DNA of 64,000 nucleotides from Staphylotrichum longicolle. Lineage: Eukaryota; Ascomycota; Sordariomycetes; Sordariales; Chaetomiaceae. The DNA is taken from positions 1,302,001 to 1,366,000 of the forward strand of contig JAHCVI010000006.1 in NCBI GenBank assembly GCA_019096155.1, in the 5' to 3' direction. Positions 53,186-63,645 of the stretch are shown here, one piece after another; the stretch's first letter is position 1, and each line of letters starts with the position of its first letter. A program made the position numbers and the translations under genes. A model generated the notes under the pieces. It had not been told where the DNA came from. It was given only the letters and a program-made list of their open reading frames with translations, and did no database searches.

Positions 53186-54904
53186 ATGAGCGTGGCCACA
53201 ACAGCCGCAACGACGACAGCAATACCGGCGACCCAAACAACTCGATGGGGCCCTCCCATCAAAATCCGACGATATGGGTGCAGCGACTTTGAGAGATTCG
53301 ACCAAGAGAGAGCGCGAGGGTCTCATCTTTGTGTCGGATCGGCCACCATCGGAAAGGTCGACATTGACTGCAAATATCACTGGAAGAAGGCTCAATGGGG
53401 CGTCCTGGGCGACGCGGAAACGCCAGCCGGTATCGTCTACATGGACATCACGTTCAAACAGCCCAAGGACTACTGGCTCGAGCGAGCCAAGGTCTTTATC
53501 ACACTGAGCGAGGATCTGGCGTCGTACGCCCCCGGCCACTCTGCATCTCGTCGCCCCAGTGACGCGGCAACACGGCCGCTCAGTTCCGACTATGCCGTGC
53601 AAATCACGGACCACTACGGACCTCGGTTCCTTACCGGCAGGCCGACGCTCCTCGGCGAGACCAAACACAACAAGTTTGTCCCGACGGTTGGCGTCATGGG
53701 CTTCGAGATGGGCGGCGTTGGTCGCGAGTCCGCCACCATGAAACAAAGCGTTGGCCAGTGGGTCTTTAAAGGCACGGTCTGCAGGCCAAAAGGAGGCGAC
53801 GGCCTGCGAGCTCTGGAATGGGAGCTTTCCGAGAATCACCTCAACCCCGAGCAGGCCCACAGCCAGGCGTACCAGACTGCATTTGCTTTCGAGCACAGCC
53901 AGCGTCCCGTCTTCATGCGGGTCGAGGTCGAAGGCAAACTCCGGAGTCGGAGCAGCCGAGTGAAGCATGGGCTGCTCAAGTTCTCATCAACCTTTGCCAA
54001 GAAGGACACCTCCACCCTGACCGAACTCGACCTTGCGAGGACCCTCGACTTCAGGAAGCCGTTGGATAACGTCGCGCAAGGCCTTGACATGGCCATGCAG
54101 ATGGCAAACTGCGAGAGATTGCCTGTCGTGGTGCCTGATCCAGTTCCCGCGCACTTTACCCCGGCAGCAAGACTGGAGACCGGTCAGACACAGCGCCCGC
54201 CGCCTCGGCAGCAAGCGGCGTTCGAGCATGATAACATCCGGGAGCCGACGGAGAGTCTAGAGCTCCAGGGGCAGGAGTGCCGTTTCGTCGAAGACTGCAG
54301 CGAAGACCCCATTGCAGCGTCTCTCAGGCGGCAGCTACGGAACCGTGTAGGCGGCGACCTGGAGGTGCAGCCGCAGCTACGCAGACATGCCGACCGGGAC
54401 GCAGACCCCATCGCTGCGGCCCTCCGGCGGCAGCTACAGATCCATGTCGGCAGCGATCTCACTCCTAGCATCAGTACTGAGGGGGCGAGAAGGGGTTCGG
54501 GCACAACGAACGAGAGCACCACCGCTGTGAATAGCGAATCAGCCTCCGTTGTCGCCAGGGACGACCCTGTCCTTGTGCAGAGCGAAACAGCCCCCGTCAA
54601 CGCAGCAACAGCGCCCCTCGAAGCCATCGACCCGTCGGTGTTGGACGTCATGAAGATCCCGGCCCTCCTCGTAATGTTGAAGCTGATCGCAACAATGGTC
54701 CAATGGTTCTCATCCTCGCAGCGTGTCCTTCGGGGCTCGACCCGGGGAGTTGAGTCGGGTACCGTTCGTCACGACCCGGTTGACCACACTCGGCTTCTAG
54801 GAGGAGGTCTAACCAAGACCGCCGTGGAGAGTCAGCTGGGTAAGGTGGCTGAGCCATTCTCCTCGCCTCCAGCCATGGCCATGGGGAACGAGCGGCTTTC
54901 GTGA
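53186..54904 (+). CDS. Hypothetical protein with a conserved-looking N-terminal domain and a C-terminal hydrophobic segment
   Basis: One exon of 572 residues from the ATG at 53186 (AAACCATGAG context); an in-frame ATG at 53120 would add a Lys-rich 22 residues. The N-terminal 270 residues look folded: RWGPPIKIRRYGCSDFERF, SHLCVGSATIGKVDIDC, PKDYWLERAKVFITLSED and VGVMGFEMGGVGRES, with EWELSENHLNPEQAHS after them. The next 200 residues are linker-like, with two related blocks of the form DPIAASLRRQLRN and DPIAAALRRQLQI. A hydrophobic segment IPALLVMLKLIATMVQWF lies near residue 515 and may be a membrane helix or amphipathic anchor. The family is not recognised. It is intact, unlike many neighbours. 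Confidence 0.75.
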   Translation: MSVATTAATTTAIPATQTTRWGPPIKIRRYGCSDFERFDQERARGSHLCVGSATIGKVDIDCKYHWKKAQWGVLGDAETPAGIVYMDITFKQPKDYWLERAKVFITLSEDLASYAPGHSASRRPSDAATRPLSSDYAVQITDHYGPRFLTGRPTLLGETKHNKFVPTVGVMGFEMGGVGRESATMKQSVGQWVFKGTVCRPKGGDGLRALEWELSENHLNPEQAHSQAYQTAFAFEHSQRPVFMRVEVEGKLRSRSSRVKHGLLKFSSTFAKKDTSTLTELDLARTLDFRKPLDNVAQGLDMAMQMANCERLPVVVPDPVPAHFTPAARLETGQTQRPPPRQQAAFEHDNIREPTESLELQGQECRFVEDCSEDPIAASLRRQLRNRVGGDLEVQPQLRRHADRDADPIAAALRRQLQIHVGSDLTPSISTEGARRGSGTTNESTTAVNSESASVVARDDPVLVQSETAPVNAATAPLEAIDPSVLDVMKIPALLVMLKLIATMVQWFSSSQRVLRGSTRGVESGTVRHDPVDHTRLLGGGLTKTAVESQLGKVAEPFSSPPAMAMGNERLS

Positions 54905-56002
54905 CGCGCTGGTCATGAGAGGCGGACGAATTCTTTGATTCACGAATGTACGGCATGTCTCAGCACGCATAGAAGTGCCACGAAGTTGTGTAGTCTCCGT
55001 CTGTTATCCGTACAGCACGGTGCATGCCATGGTTGATGGTAACAACGCTGTGAAACAGATATGCTGCGTGCCAATTCGAGGAGCGCAGTGGAGAAAGTTC
55101 ATTTCCAGGGCGATTCCTTCAGTGGGAAACCGCTGACGAATCGACCAAGGATAGACATTTTCGAGTCGATTTCATTTTGGAACGCACAATGAAAAGACAA
55201 GAAAAACCAAGATAAGAAGTAAGAAGAAATCGTGAGAGGCCCAAGTCTGGCCCTTTGCCGAATGCATGTTTCTTCTGCTCTGAATGATTTGAGATGTTTG
55301 AGAAAACGATATGCTTACCTGATCGGGATGGCATGGTGGGCACCTCAGCCTTTTACCAGGTGCCCCGGGCCGGCCCGAGCCTCAATGACGAATGCATGAC
55401 GAGGCCGAGAGGAGCGCTCCAGGAACCTTCAATTGGCAGCCACATACTGCATGACGGCAACCTGGATACAATATCAGAAAATGAGACTTTTGGCCATTGG
55501 CTTGCACTCGGAACAACTCATCAAGTCATAGACATGTGGTTTGTTCATTGTGTTGAAATTTTTGTGCTGATTAATCAAGCGTTGAGAGCCTCGGCATTGA
55601 GGGGCAGCGAGGGGCAGTGAGGGGCACTCCTGCCGCCAAGTGCCGGCCGGGGTGCCCTGTTAGCCAAAGCATGAAGACAACGATCCAGGTTCACCAACAG
55701 GGCTCTTCACGATCGAAAGATCACGCAATGTTCCCTGCACCGCCGTTTATGCGCTGTCGGTGACTTCGGATTGAGCCGACGTCATTGTTCTGTATGGTTC
55801 TTTGCAAACGGATTTGATTACCGATCCGGTCCACAAGATCGACCACCACGGCGGCACTTGGCCAATCGCCTGTGCTAACGGAACCATGATAAATTTATAG
55901 CGCCCACGCCGGCGGGATTGAAGGTACCGAACCGGAAACGGGGCCGAGGCAGGCCATCATCGATAACGTTATTTCTTCGCCGCCGCCGAAAGGTGCCGTC
56001 GC
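54905..56002. other. Intergenic, 1.1 kb
   Basis: No gene was recognised. A short tandem repeat of GAGGGGCAGC type (three copies) lies at about 55599-55628. Confidence 0.45.
55599..55628 (+). repeat. Three copies of a 10-nt GAGGGGCAGY repeat
   Basis: Adjacent units GAGGGGCAGC, GAGGGGCAGT and GAGGGGCACT. GGGGC/CCCCT-like elements can be STRE-type sites in fungi, but a regulatory role this far upstream is only a suggestion. Confidence 0.5.
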
Positions 56003-56010
56003 TATATAAT
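56003..56010 (+). promoter_or_regulatory. TATA box of the reductase gene
   Basis: TATATAAT about 150 nt before the ATG at 56154, followed by a pyrimidine-rich CA-type leader, a classic inducible fungal promoter layout. Confidence 0.65.
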
Positions 56011-56153
56011 TCGAACCCCTCTTCTCGCAGTCGCTCCTCCCATCAACAGAACTCATCATTTCAGCGCCTTCCTTTCCACACTCTGACCCCGAAACTCAAG
56101 CAAACCAAACCACCACCCTCACCCACACTCTCACCACACCTAGATCCGCCAAA

Positions 56154-57269
56154 ATGACCAACAAGACTCTCATTTTCAAGAAGATCCCCTCGGGCCCGCC
56201 CGTCGCCGGCCAGGACCTCGTCGTCGAGGACCGCGGCTTCGACGCCTCCGCCGCGCCCCCTCCCGGCGGCGTGACCCTCGAGATCCTCTACGCCTCCTTC
56301 GACCCCTACCAGCGCGGTAAGATGCGCCCCGCCGACGTCAAGTCCTACAGCCCGGCTTATGAGCTCGGCGGGCCCATCACCAACGACACGCTCTCGCGCG
56401 TCCTCAAGTCGGACAACGACGCCTACAAGCCCGGCGACCTCCTGCAGGGCCACCTCCCCATCGCCGAGTACGCGACCCTGACCAAGGAGCAGCTGGCCGC
56501 CGTGCGTCCCCGCAAGGTGCACAACCCGCACGGTCTGAAGGAGCTGGGCCTGTTCCTCGGCCCGCTGGGCATGCCGGGGCTGACGGGGTGGAGCTCGCTG
56601 CACGAGATTGGCCAGCCCAAGAAGGGCGAGACCATCTTCATCAGCAGCGCGGCCGGCGCGGTCGGGCAGGTCGTCGGGCAGATCGCCAAGAGGGAGGGGC
56701 TGAAGGTGATTGGCAGCGTGGGCAGCGATGACAAGCTCGAGTTTATCACCAAGGAGCTGGGCTTCGACGGCGGGTTCAACTACAAGAAGGAGCGGACCAA
56801 GGACGCGCTGAAGCGGTTGGCGCCGGAGGGGCTGGATATTTACTACGAGAACGTCGGCGGCGAGCAGCTGGAGGATGCGATCGATGCGATGAAGGAGTTT
56901 GGCCGCATCGTTGCCTGCGGCATGGTAAGTCTTTCTGGGGGAATTGCTGAGGCGACGTTTGTTGAACGGTAGGCTAACAAACGGCAGATCTCGCAGTACA
57001 GCCTCAAGCCCGAGGAGCGCTACGGCGTCAAGAACCTCTTCCTCGTCGTGAGCAAGCTGACGATGCGCGGCTTCATCGTCAGCGACCCTGGCTTCTGGGA
57101 CAAGTACGCCAAGGACCACCAGGAGAAGATGCAGCAGTGGCTGGCCGAGGGCAGCGTCACGGCCAAGCTGGACGTGACCAACGGCATCGACAAGGCCGCC
57201 GAGGGGTTCATCGGGATGTTGGAGGGCAAGAACTTTGGCAAGGCCGTTCTCAGGATCAAGGCCGAGTAG
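56154..57269 (+). CDS. NADP-dependent medium-chain reductase (alkenal/LTB4-reductase type)
   Basis: Exons 56154-56924 and 56988-57269 encode 350 residues. The 63-nt intron (GTAAGT, GCTAAC, CGGCAG) closes in phase. The N-terminus shows LEILYASFDPYQRGKMRP, the substrate-domain signature of the zinc-independent branch; no zinc-ligand cysteines are present. The nucleotide-binding motif ISSAAGAVGQVVGQIAK lies near residue 165, and GLDIYYENVGGEQLEDA is the typical following block. The C-terminus (LTMRGFIVSD, DKAAEGFIGMLEGKNFGKAV) matches the prostaglandin reductase/alkenal double-bond reductase family, which reduces alpha,beta-unsaturated carbonyls with NADPH. It is cytosolic and intact. The GC-rich, codon-biased frame and TATA promoter suggest strong or inducible expression. 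Confidence 0.93.
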
Positions 57270-57836
57270 AGGCACTTTGCTGGGTTTGGAACCTAGGCTT
57301 CGATAGGCCCGAATAAAGTAAAAGTTTATGATCATCTGCCGTTTTGGTGATGGCTTGCGTTTGCCGTAGAAGTTGAGCCATGGTGCTCGAACCGACCATA
57401 ACTGGACTGGAAGGGGTTCATGGGATTGACTACAAGATGACTGAGAAACGCTGAATCGCTTGCCGACCAAGCCAACCCAAGAAACAACGCACTGATTGAG
57501 ACAGACAGGCAAACAAAACATAAATACACTCTCAAACCCGAAACGCCGCCTCATCCAAAGCACAAAGACCGGAACACCATCTCCCATGGCGTTCAGTGAG
57601 TGACATGCTCTCACCAATCCTCAACATTCATCTTAACCTCGACTAACAACTCCATGGTCTTCCTTTCCAACCTCGAATCTCAATACTTGCCCCCCTTTGT
57701 TACGCAGAGCCTCTGACACCCACCACTCGCTCCGCCAACCACCCACAACTCACCAACCCCAGTCTCGCCATCACCCTTTCACCCCAACCCTCCTGTCGGT
57801 CTTCGTCAACTCCCGACTCAACCTGTCTCACTCCCC
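57270..57836. other. Convergent 3' intergenic region
   Basis: Between the 3' ends of the reductase and pseudokinase genes. No gene was seen. Confidence 0.4.
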
Positions 57837-60761
57837 TCAGCTACGCCGCGGGGCGCGACGTGTCCGCCCACTCCGACGCAGCTGCGTCGCTGAGGGTTTG
57901 GCCGCTGTGTCGTCTGTTGCCGGGGCTGTGGCTGCAGCTGGGGTCTCGGTCGCTTTGATTTTGAGCTTGATCGCTGGGAGTTTGGCCGCTGGGGTCTTGG
58001 TCGCTTTGAGTTTGAGCGCTGGGATTTTGGGCGCTGGGACCTTGGGCGCTGGGACTTTGGTCGCTGGGACTCTGGTCGCTGGGAGTTTGGTCGCTGGGAC
58101 TTTGGGCACTGGGACTTGGATTGGGTCGTACATGGTCGCGGTGTCCTTGGCCGCGGTGTCCTTGGCCGACGTGTCCTTGGCCGCGGTGTCCTTGGCTCCT
58201 GTGTCCTTGGTCGTCGCATCGTTGGCCGAGTCATCCGCTGCCGGTTCCTGCTTCACTTCCGGCGTTGCCTCCCTCCCCGGGTACTCAAACTGTCTCCAGG
58301 GATAGAACCTGTCGTGCGTCCAGGTCTCGGCGTAGTCCTCCGCAAAGGGGACGTGTGCCCATTCCTCGACCCTGCTCTCAATGTCGTACGGGTTGAGGGG
58401 CGGCTTGAGCAGGTCGTCGTCGTAGAAGGGCGGCTGGAAGACTGGGAAGGTAAGCCGCTTCCCGCGGAACTCGGGCATTTTACGGATTGTGTCGATGGTC
58501 TTGTTATGGTCAACAGCGAGGGAGGTGTGGGCGAGGTCCATGAGGCCCATGCGCTTGCGATTGGCGCCGCGGATGCAGTTGGCGCAGCCGCAGTTGTCGT
58601 CGGTGGTGATGCGGCGGATGCGCCGCTCCCAGTTTCGAGTGCTGAGGGACATCACGGACTCGTATTCGCTGCGTGCATTCTCGGTAAACTTGTTGAGCTT
58701 TCGGGCCCGTGGTCTCGCAGGCCTGGGTTGAGGGTTGACCCAGAGCCGCTCGGGCTGCTGGCTTGCTCTCTCGCGGAACCGGTCTTGGACGTCCCAGATG
58801 AGCACGACTCTGCGCGCGTACTCGCGTCGTTGGTGCTGTTCGCTGGTCTGACTCTCGCTTCCTTGGTCCTCCCCAACGGCATCGGCATCGGCCAGGATTC
58901 TATCTTCGGCAGCCTGGATCTGATCGTTTGTGACCAACGCTTGCTTCCTCAACTGTGCGTCTTCACCGTCACCCTCCACCTCGTCTTCGTCTTCGTCGTC
59001 ACCCTCCTCCTTCTCGCGTTTGTCTTCATCCTCCTCGCCGTTTTCATTTGCTCCGTGCCCCGCGAATTGTTGGTAGTATTTCTCAGACGAAGTAAGTTCG
59101 ATACTGACCTTTTTCTTGGCGTCTCTGTCCTCTTCCTCACTTTCCGACTCCGTTGTGTCATCACGGCCCTGAGCCAGCTGAGCAAGGAACTCTTCGTTGG
59201 TATCCATTTCTGGTAGGCTGCGGCCCGCGAGCTCGTCCAGCGGATTGACGTGGTCGTCGGGCGCATAGAATTCCGGCGCATCCTGGCTGATTACAGAAAC
59301 CTCGACCGCGTCGTAACGGTACCACACTGGGATGTACGGGCTGTACAGCCACCTGAAATCATACCTCAATTGTGCCAACAAGTCTTCCTCCGTTTCTTGC
59401 TGCGTGGCGTACGGCATGTGCTCGAACTCCGGGTCGGGCATGACCCACGAGACGTCTGCCATGAGCCCGCCTTGATCCTCACTCGCCAGCTTATTAAAGC
59501 CCATGCCGCGGAACTCTTCCACCTTCCTGCTTGCGAGTGGGAGAGCCTCGTCCTCGAGGAACTTGTAGGTCGAGATGCTCGGGTGGACATCTGCATCCGA
59601 GAATTTTGCCGCGGTGACGTTCTGGAGCTTGGGAATCTCCCATCTCTTGAGCAGGTTGATGAGGTCTTGCGAATATGCCGCTTCCTCCCCTGGCGCGAGC
59701 TTCAGCTTTCCCGTCTCGTAAGCGGACATCTTCCCTTCAATGTCGACGTTGTACTGCAAACGGTTGTGTCGCTGATCCCTCCTGCAATCGTGGATTGTCA
59801 CCAACTTGCGGACAATCTGCCCGATGAGGTGAATGTCCTCCCACACGGCAGGCGCCCGCCCAGCTTCCCCTTGACGGTTTGCCGTGGCGTGCTCACTCCA
59901 CGCCTCCTTGGCATCGCTCTCCAAATTCGCCTGATCAAACCCCTCCAGCACCACCTGCGGGAAGCACTTGGACAACGGGTCCCCGTCCTCGGGAAAATGC
60001 AACAACACATTCCCCTCCCCGATCGTGCGGTGCACAATCGCCGTCCAGTTCTTCGCCTCCCTCGGCAGTGCTGGCCACACGCCCTTCCACCCCTTCTCGT
60101 CCTGTCTCCTCGCAACCAGACACGCATTCACAAACGCCCTCGTGTACCCCTTGTGCAGAAACAGCATGGCCCGCGACAGCTGCTCAATCACATGCCAGAC
60201 AAACGGCTCCGGCACGGGCGCGCCAATCTCTCCGTCGCTGTACATCTCCATCAAGTTCTCCAGCGACCCACCGTTGTAGCGCTTGAAGTACAACGAAAAC
60301 ACGTCGTCGTCCCCGCCGCTCGGCGCCTCGCCCTGTGGCAGGCCGTACCCGTACAGCTTCGGGAAGTACGGCTCCTCCGGCAGCCGCACGTCGACGCGCG
60401 GATCGTCCAGCGTCGAGAACCGCAGCTCGCCGGGCACCTGCGTGCGGAAGCCGGCGCCAAAGGCCGGGGCCCTGAAGAAGAAGTCATTGCGCTCGAAGCG
60501 CGGCGCGCGCCGCTTGAGGCGCTTGTTGACGATCAGCTCGCCCGTGTCGAGGCTCTCGAGGAGGACGGACTTGCCGATCGGGGCGTGCGTGACGAGGCTG
60601 TGCATGAGGAGGAAGCCTGACTTGTGGGCGTCGAGCCAGGCGGCGCTGGCGCTGGGTGTTTTGTTGGGGGAGGGTTCGCGGAAGTGTTCAGTGGGGAACT
60701 TGACGTGGAGTTGGCGGAAGGTGGCGGGGGTCGGGGCGGGTAAGGCTGGAGGGGACGCCAT
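57837..60761 (-). CDS. Kinase-fold protein lacking catalytic residues (pseudokinase)
   Basis: One exon of 974 residues. The first 350 residues resemble a fungal protein-kinase fold: ELIVNKRLKR (possible beta-3 Lys near 80), YFKRYNGGSLENLMEMY (hinge/helix D), VIEQLSRAMLFLHKGY (helix E), then AIVHRTIGEGNVLL where HRD is HRT (244-246), and VVLEGFDQANLE where DFG is replaced (274-276). The catalytic Asp and the metal-binding DFG are therefore absent. An acidic middle (about residues 540-620) and a segment with CGCAN follow (DDNCGCANCIRGANRKRMG). The C-terminus carries short repeats, KDTAAKDTSAKDT, then KVPATKLPATRVPATK, and a basic end RRSGRTRRAPRR. It is likely a scaffold or nuclear protein; the partner is unknown. 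Confidence 0.75.
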   Translation of the reverse strand: MASPPALPAPTPATFRQLHVKFPTEHFREPSPNKTPSASAAWLDAHKSGFLLMHSLVTHAPIGKSVLLESLDTGELIVNKRLKRRAPRFERNDFFFRAPAFGAGFRTQVPGELRFSTLDDPRVDVRLPEEPYFPKLYGYGLPQGEAPSGGDDDVFSLYFKRYNGGSLENLMEMYSDGEIGAPVPEPFVWHVIEQLSRAMLFLHKGYTRAFVNACLVARRQDEKGWKGVWPALPREAKNWTAIVHRTIGEGNVLLHFPEDGDPLSKCFPQVVLEGFDQANLESDAKEAWSEHATANRQGEAGRAPAVWEDIHLIGQIVRKLVTIHDCRRDQRHNRLQYNVDIEGKMSAYETGKLKLAPGEEAAYSQDLINLLKRWEIPKLQNVTAAKFSDADVHPSISTYKFLEDEALPLASRKVEEFRGMGFNKLASEDQGGLMADVSWVMPDPEFEHMPYATQQETEEDLLAQLRYDFRWLYSPYIPVWYRYDAVEVSVISQDAPEFYAPDDHVNPLDELAGRSLPEMDTNEEFLAQLAQGRDDTTESESEEEDRDAKKKVSIELTSSEKYYQQFAGHGANENGEEDEDKREKEEGDDEDEDEVEGDGEDAQLRKQALVTNDQIQAAEDRILADADAVGEDQGSESQTSEQHQRREYARRVVLIWDVQDRFRERASQQPERLWVNPQPRPARPRARKLNKFTENARSEYESVMSLSTRNWERRIRRITTDDNCGCANCIRGANRKRMGLMDLAHTSLAVDHNKTIDTIRKMPEFRGKRLTFPVFQPPFYDDDLLKPPLNPYDIESRVEEWAHVPFAEDYAETWTHDRFYPWRQFEYPGREATPEVKQEPAADDSANDATTKDTGAKDTAAKDTSAKDTAAKDTATMYDPIQVPVPKVPATKLPATRVPATKVPAPKVPAPKIPALKLKATKTPAAKLPAIKLKIKATETPAAATAPATDDTAAKPSATQLRRSGRTRRAPRRS
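57840..58245 (-). repeat. Short-period coding repeats in the pseudokinase C-terminus
   Basis: Tandem units of about 15-18 nt encode KDTAA-type pentapeptides and then PATKVPA/PKVPA-type units, followed by Lys/Ala/Pro repeats. Confidence 0.8.
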
Positions 60762-61766
60762 TTTGGATGTTCAAACTTGTTGCCTGAGCCTGTAAGACGT
60801 CGTTGATGTTGGTGTTGGGCTGGGGCTCAGGGGCTCAGGGGCTCAGGGACTCGACAGCAAGTCGCAGGTGTATCTGTGGTTTGAAGAGGCATCCAGGAGG
60901 AAATTAATCGAAGGAACAGATCTCAAATGACCGGTCTCTGTGCATTTTGAAAGTTTGCGTTCATTGTTTGCTCTCTTCATCGCTGGCGGGACCCTTTGTT
61001 GTCTCACACCCCTTTCCGGTTCCGGCAGCGTGGTGCCCCTGCGGGCAAACCAATCCCAAATGGATCCATCACCTCTGCGACTCATTGAACCTTTCAAACA
61101 AAGCCGTGGATTGAGTCTGGCTCAATTTTGGAAGGTGTCAACGCCCTTCGACCACTTGACGAGCATGCTCGGTGTTTTGGCGTTTCAGGGGCGCTTTCAC
61201 CACACTATCCCTTGCTTGGCGTTTGCCGGGGAAAGTTTCACCCAAAACGCACACCAGAGATCACAAAATCTGTTGAGAGTCACGGAGAAATCGTTCTGAG
61301 AGCATCTTACGATCGATCAAAATTCATCACAACTGCCTGGCCCAGCCCGATGACTGCTCTTGCGGTTGCTGATTGGCTGTTGGATTGCAGGATTTCCGTG
61401 CCGCTTGTGTTGGCACGAAGTCGGCAGGTCGCTCGGACGGGCTTCCGCATTGGGGATTAATGGAATTTTGGCTCGATAAAACGGTGCCGCGCCGGCGTGA
61501 GTCAGTTCCACTGAGGACGGAAACCCACCGGGCAATCCACCTTCACACTTGATAGTGGTCCTCGTGGCCCATTCACATAAATTATGATGTCGTTTCCTAG
61601 CCGTGTCCTGCTGTGCAAGTCAGTTTCTGGTGTATATCAGTTCTTCAGTTGACGAATCCGCTCAGAGGCTTGCTCCAACCTCGATTAATACTTCGCATTT
61701 CTGCTAGAAACCTGCCTTTCACCAGCCTGCCTCCTTTCCGAGCTACCGCACAGAGCAGTTGCCAGC
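60762..61766. other. Divergent intergenic region
   Basis: 1 kb between divergent genes, with a short AGGGGCTC repeat near 60820-60850. No gene was seen. Confidence 0.45.
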
Positions 61767-62570
61767 ATGTCCTTCCTGTGCAGCTGTTTCGGCGGCGGAC
61801 GCAAGTCCAAACCCGCCGCCTCCAAGTCCTCCTCCTCCAAGCCTCAGCCCGCCCACTCCAACGCCCCAACACACATGATCAGCCCCGATCCCTTCCCCGA
61901 CGACGCCACATTCGAAGCCGTTCGCCAGCACGTTCTGGCCCGCGCGGCTGAGAACCGACACAACCCCGTCTACCAAGCCATGATGCGCGAGGCAGCGCTC
62001 CAATCACCCCTCATGTGGCTGCAGTCCAACTTCCCCGACGAGCAGGGATACGTCTACTGCACGCTGGGGCCCTTTCCACGAGACATCAAGTACGTGCACA
62101 GGAACAACAACGACAAGCCGGGGACCATCCCGCAGGAGGACACGTCCCTGTACCTGATCGGGCGGGGCGGCGACCACACCGCGCGGGTCGACGGCAAGAA
62201 GCAGGGCGGCGTGGTGTGCGTGGCCATGTGCGCGCTGCCGCCCGCGGGTGTCGGCGAGCCCGAGACGGCGGGGACGCCGTTCGCGCGGGGCACGCTGGGG
62301 ACGCCGGCCATGGACGCGGCGGAGAAGGCGCTGTTGGGGTTTATCAAGGAGATGCAAGACGTGGGGCATCAGGGGTCGATGCCGCTGGGGGAGCGTGTGG
62401 AGGGGTGTCTTGGGATTGTGTTTATGGGCGTGAATATGTTGATCTATGAGTATTCCAAGGAGAAGGGGTTCTTTGATCCGCCGGGAGGGTTTGAGGTGGA
62501 GGATAAGAAAGTGGAGGCGGAGCCGTTGCCATGGCCGCCTCTGCCGGACTCTGGATCTAAGCAACAGTGA
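61767..62570 (+). CDS. Conserved-looking hypothetical protein with Cys-rich N-terminus
   Basis: One exon of 267 residues. The N-terminus MSFLCSCFGGGRKSK resembles a palmitoylation-type membrane anchor (two Cys near the start, then basic residues), followed by a Ser/Lys/Pro linker. The body contains DATFEAVRQHVLARAAENR, PLMWLQSNFPDEQGYVYC, TSLYLIGRGGDHTARVDGKK, GVVCVAMCALPP, ALLGFIKEMQDVGHQG and GCLGIVFMGVNMLIYEY, looking like a compact alpha/beta domain. It ends in a Pro-rich tail. I do not recognise the family. Peripheral membrane attachment is inference. Confidence 0.72.
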   Translation: MSFLCSCFGGGRKSKPAASKSSSSKPQPAHSNAPTHMISPDPFPDDATFEAVRQHVLARAAENRHNPVYQAMMREAALQSPLMWLQSNFPDEQGYVYCTLGPFPRDIKYVHRNNNDKPGTIPQEDTSLYLIGRGGDHTARVDGKKQGGVVCVAMCALPPAGVGEPETAGTPFARGTLGTPAMDAAEKALLGFIKEMQDVGHQGSMPLGERVEGCLGIVFMGVNMLIYEYSKEKGFFDPPGGFEVEDKKVEAEPLPWPPLPDSGSKQQ

Positions 62571-63077
62571 ACGGGCGGGGTGTGTGGCAAGCAGACAAAG
62601 CTGAAGCTGGGCGACAACTTGCTGGTGAAGGGACACGGCAAGCTGGCCCTCGAGGTAGTGAGCACGGGCAATGCATGGTTCGGGTATGGAGGACACAGCC
62701 CCCATGCGCAGCAAGGCGGCGTTCAACGGCTGGATGCAGCTCATGAGCAGGTGGAGGACAGACAGATAATAGATCATACGACCTAATGTTTAACGCTAGC
62801 TATAAATTCTAACAAGCTATCAGCGCCATTCTTGATGTTCAAAACTGGTGTGAACCGCCTCACTTGTGAAGAGAATGAAAGAATGATATACAGTCACTGA
62901 GTCACTACTCTCTGTGAGGCAGTGAACCAACCCTGTCCACATTCGGCAGTTATATTACAGTACGGTTACACAGCGCATGATGAATTCAGTTGAGTCACAA
63001 CTGTCAGCGGTGGCTTAGCTCCAGGCCGACCTGTGCCGAGTTTTCCCCCTTTGTGCGCTTTTCTCCAATCACCGCGA
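62571..63077. other. Intergenic
   Basis: No gene was recognised. Confidence 0.4.
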
Positions 63078-63241
63078 TGTCAGGTTTTGACAAATTAGCC
63101 AACGAGGTCATCTGGCACATCCTCGAATACCTTGACCTGCCTGACTCTGATTTTACCTCCAGTGGCCTGAAGGGGTGTCTGACAACATCCTCAAGACCAG
63201 TGCCTGGCACAGACACCCCTCGCGCCCCAACGCGTATTTGA
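63078..63241 (+). pseudogene. F-box fragment
   Basis: The start MSGFDKLANEVIWHILEYLD followed by LPDSDF matches an F-box helix pair, but the frame ends after 54 residues without the rest of an F-box protein. The next open frame (from about 63175) shows no F-box C-terminal features. A relic or an unrecognised multi-exon gene are both possible. Confidence 0.4.
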
Positions 63242-63645
63242 AGTCACATCTTGGGTTTGTTGAGGACCGCGAGCATCGTGGGGATTTGATGAGTGCTTCA
63301 AGTGTTATCCACCAGGAGTCTGGGCCGCAATCAAGAAGGAAGACAGCGAGGAGAATAGGTGAAAAATGCAATATCTCTGGAGATAAGGACAAGTACACCA
63401 GCCACCGGTTCCACGAGCAAAGAAGATTCTTGAGGGTCACGATAACTATGAATTCTTGGCCTAGCCTACAGCAACCAACAGCAACCTAACGAAGCAATGA
63501 ACGTGTCAGAAGAATACAGAAAGAAAGCAACCAGTATGCCGTCCCACCAAGACTCTCTCCCTATCGTGCACCACCAATTTGTGCAAGGACATCACCCGCC
63601 AACACCAACACCAACCGCCCATACCCGAACTCCACGCCTCATCCA
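63242..63645. other. Intergenic
   Basis: No convincing gene between the F-box fragment and the Argonaute 3' end. Confidence 0.35.

Noticed and set aside
59250..60620. 456-codon antisense frame under the pseudokinase
   Set aside because: GC-rich shadow frame; the sense strand shows kinase-fold motifs in order.
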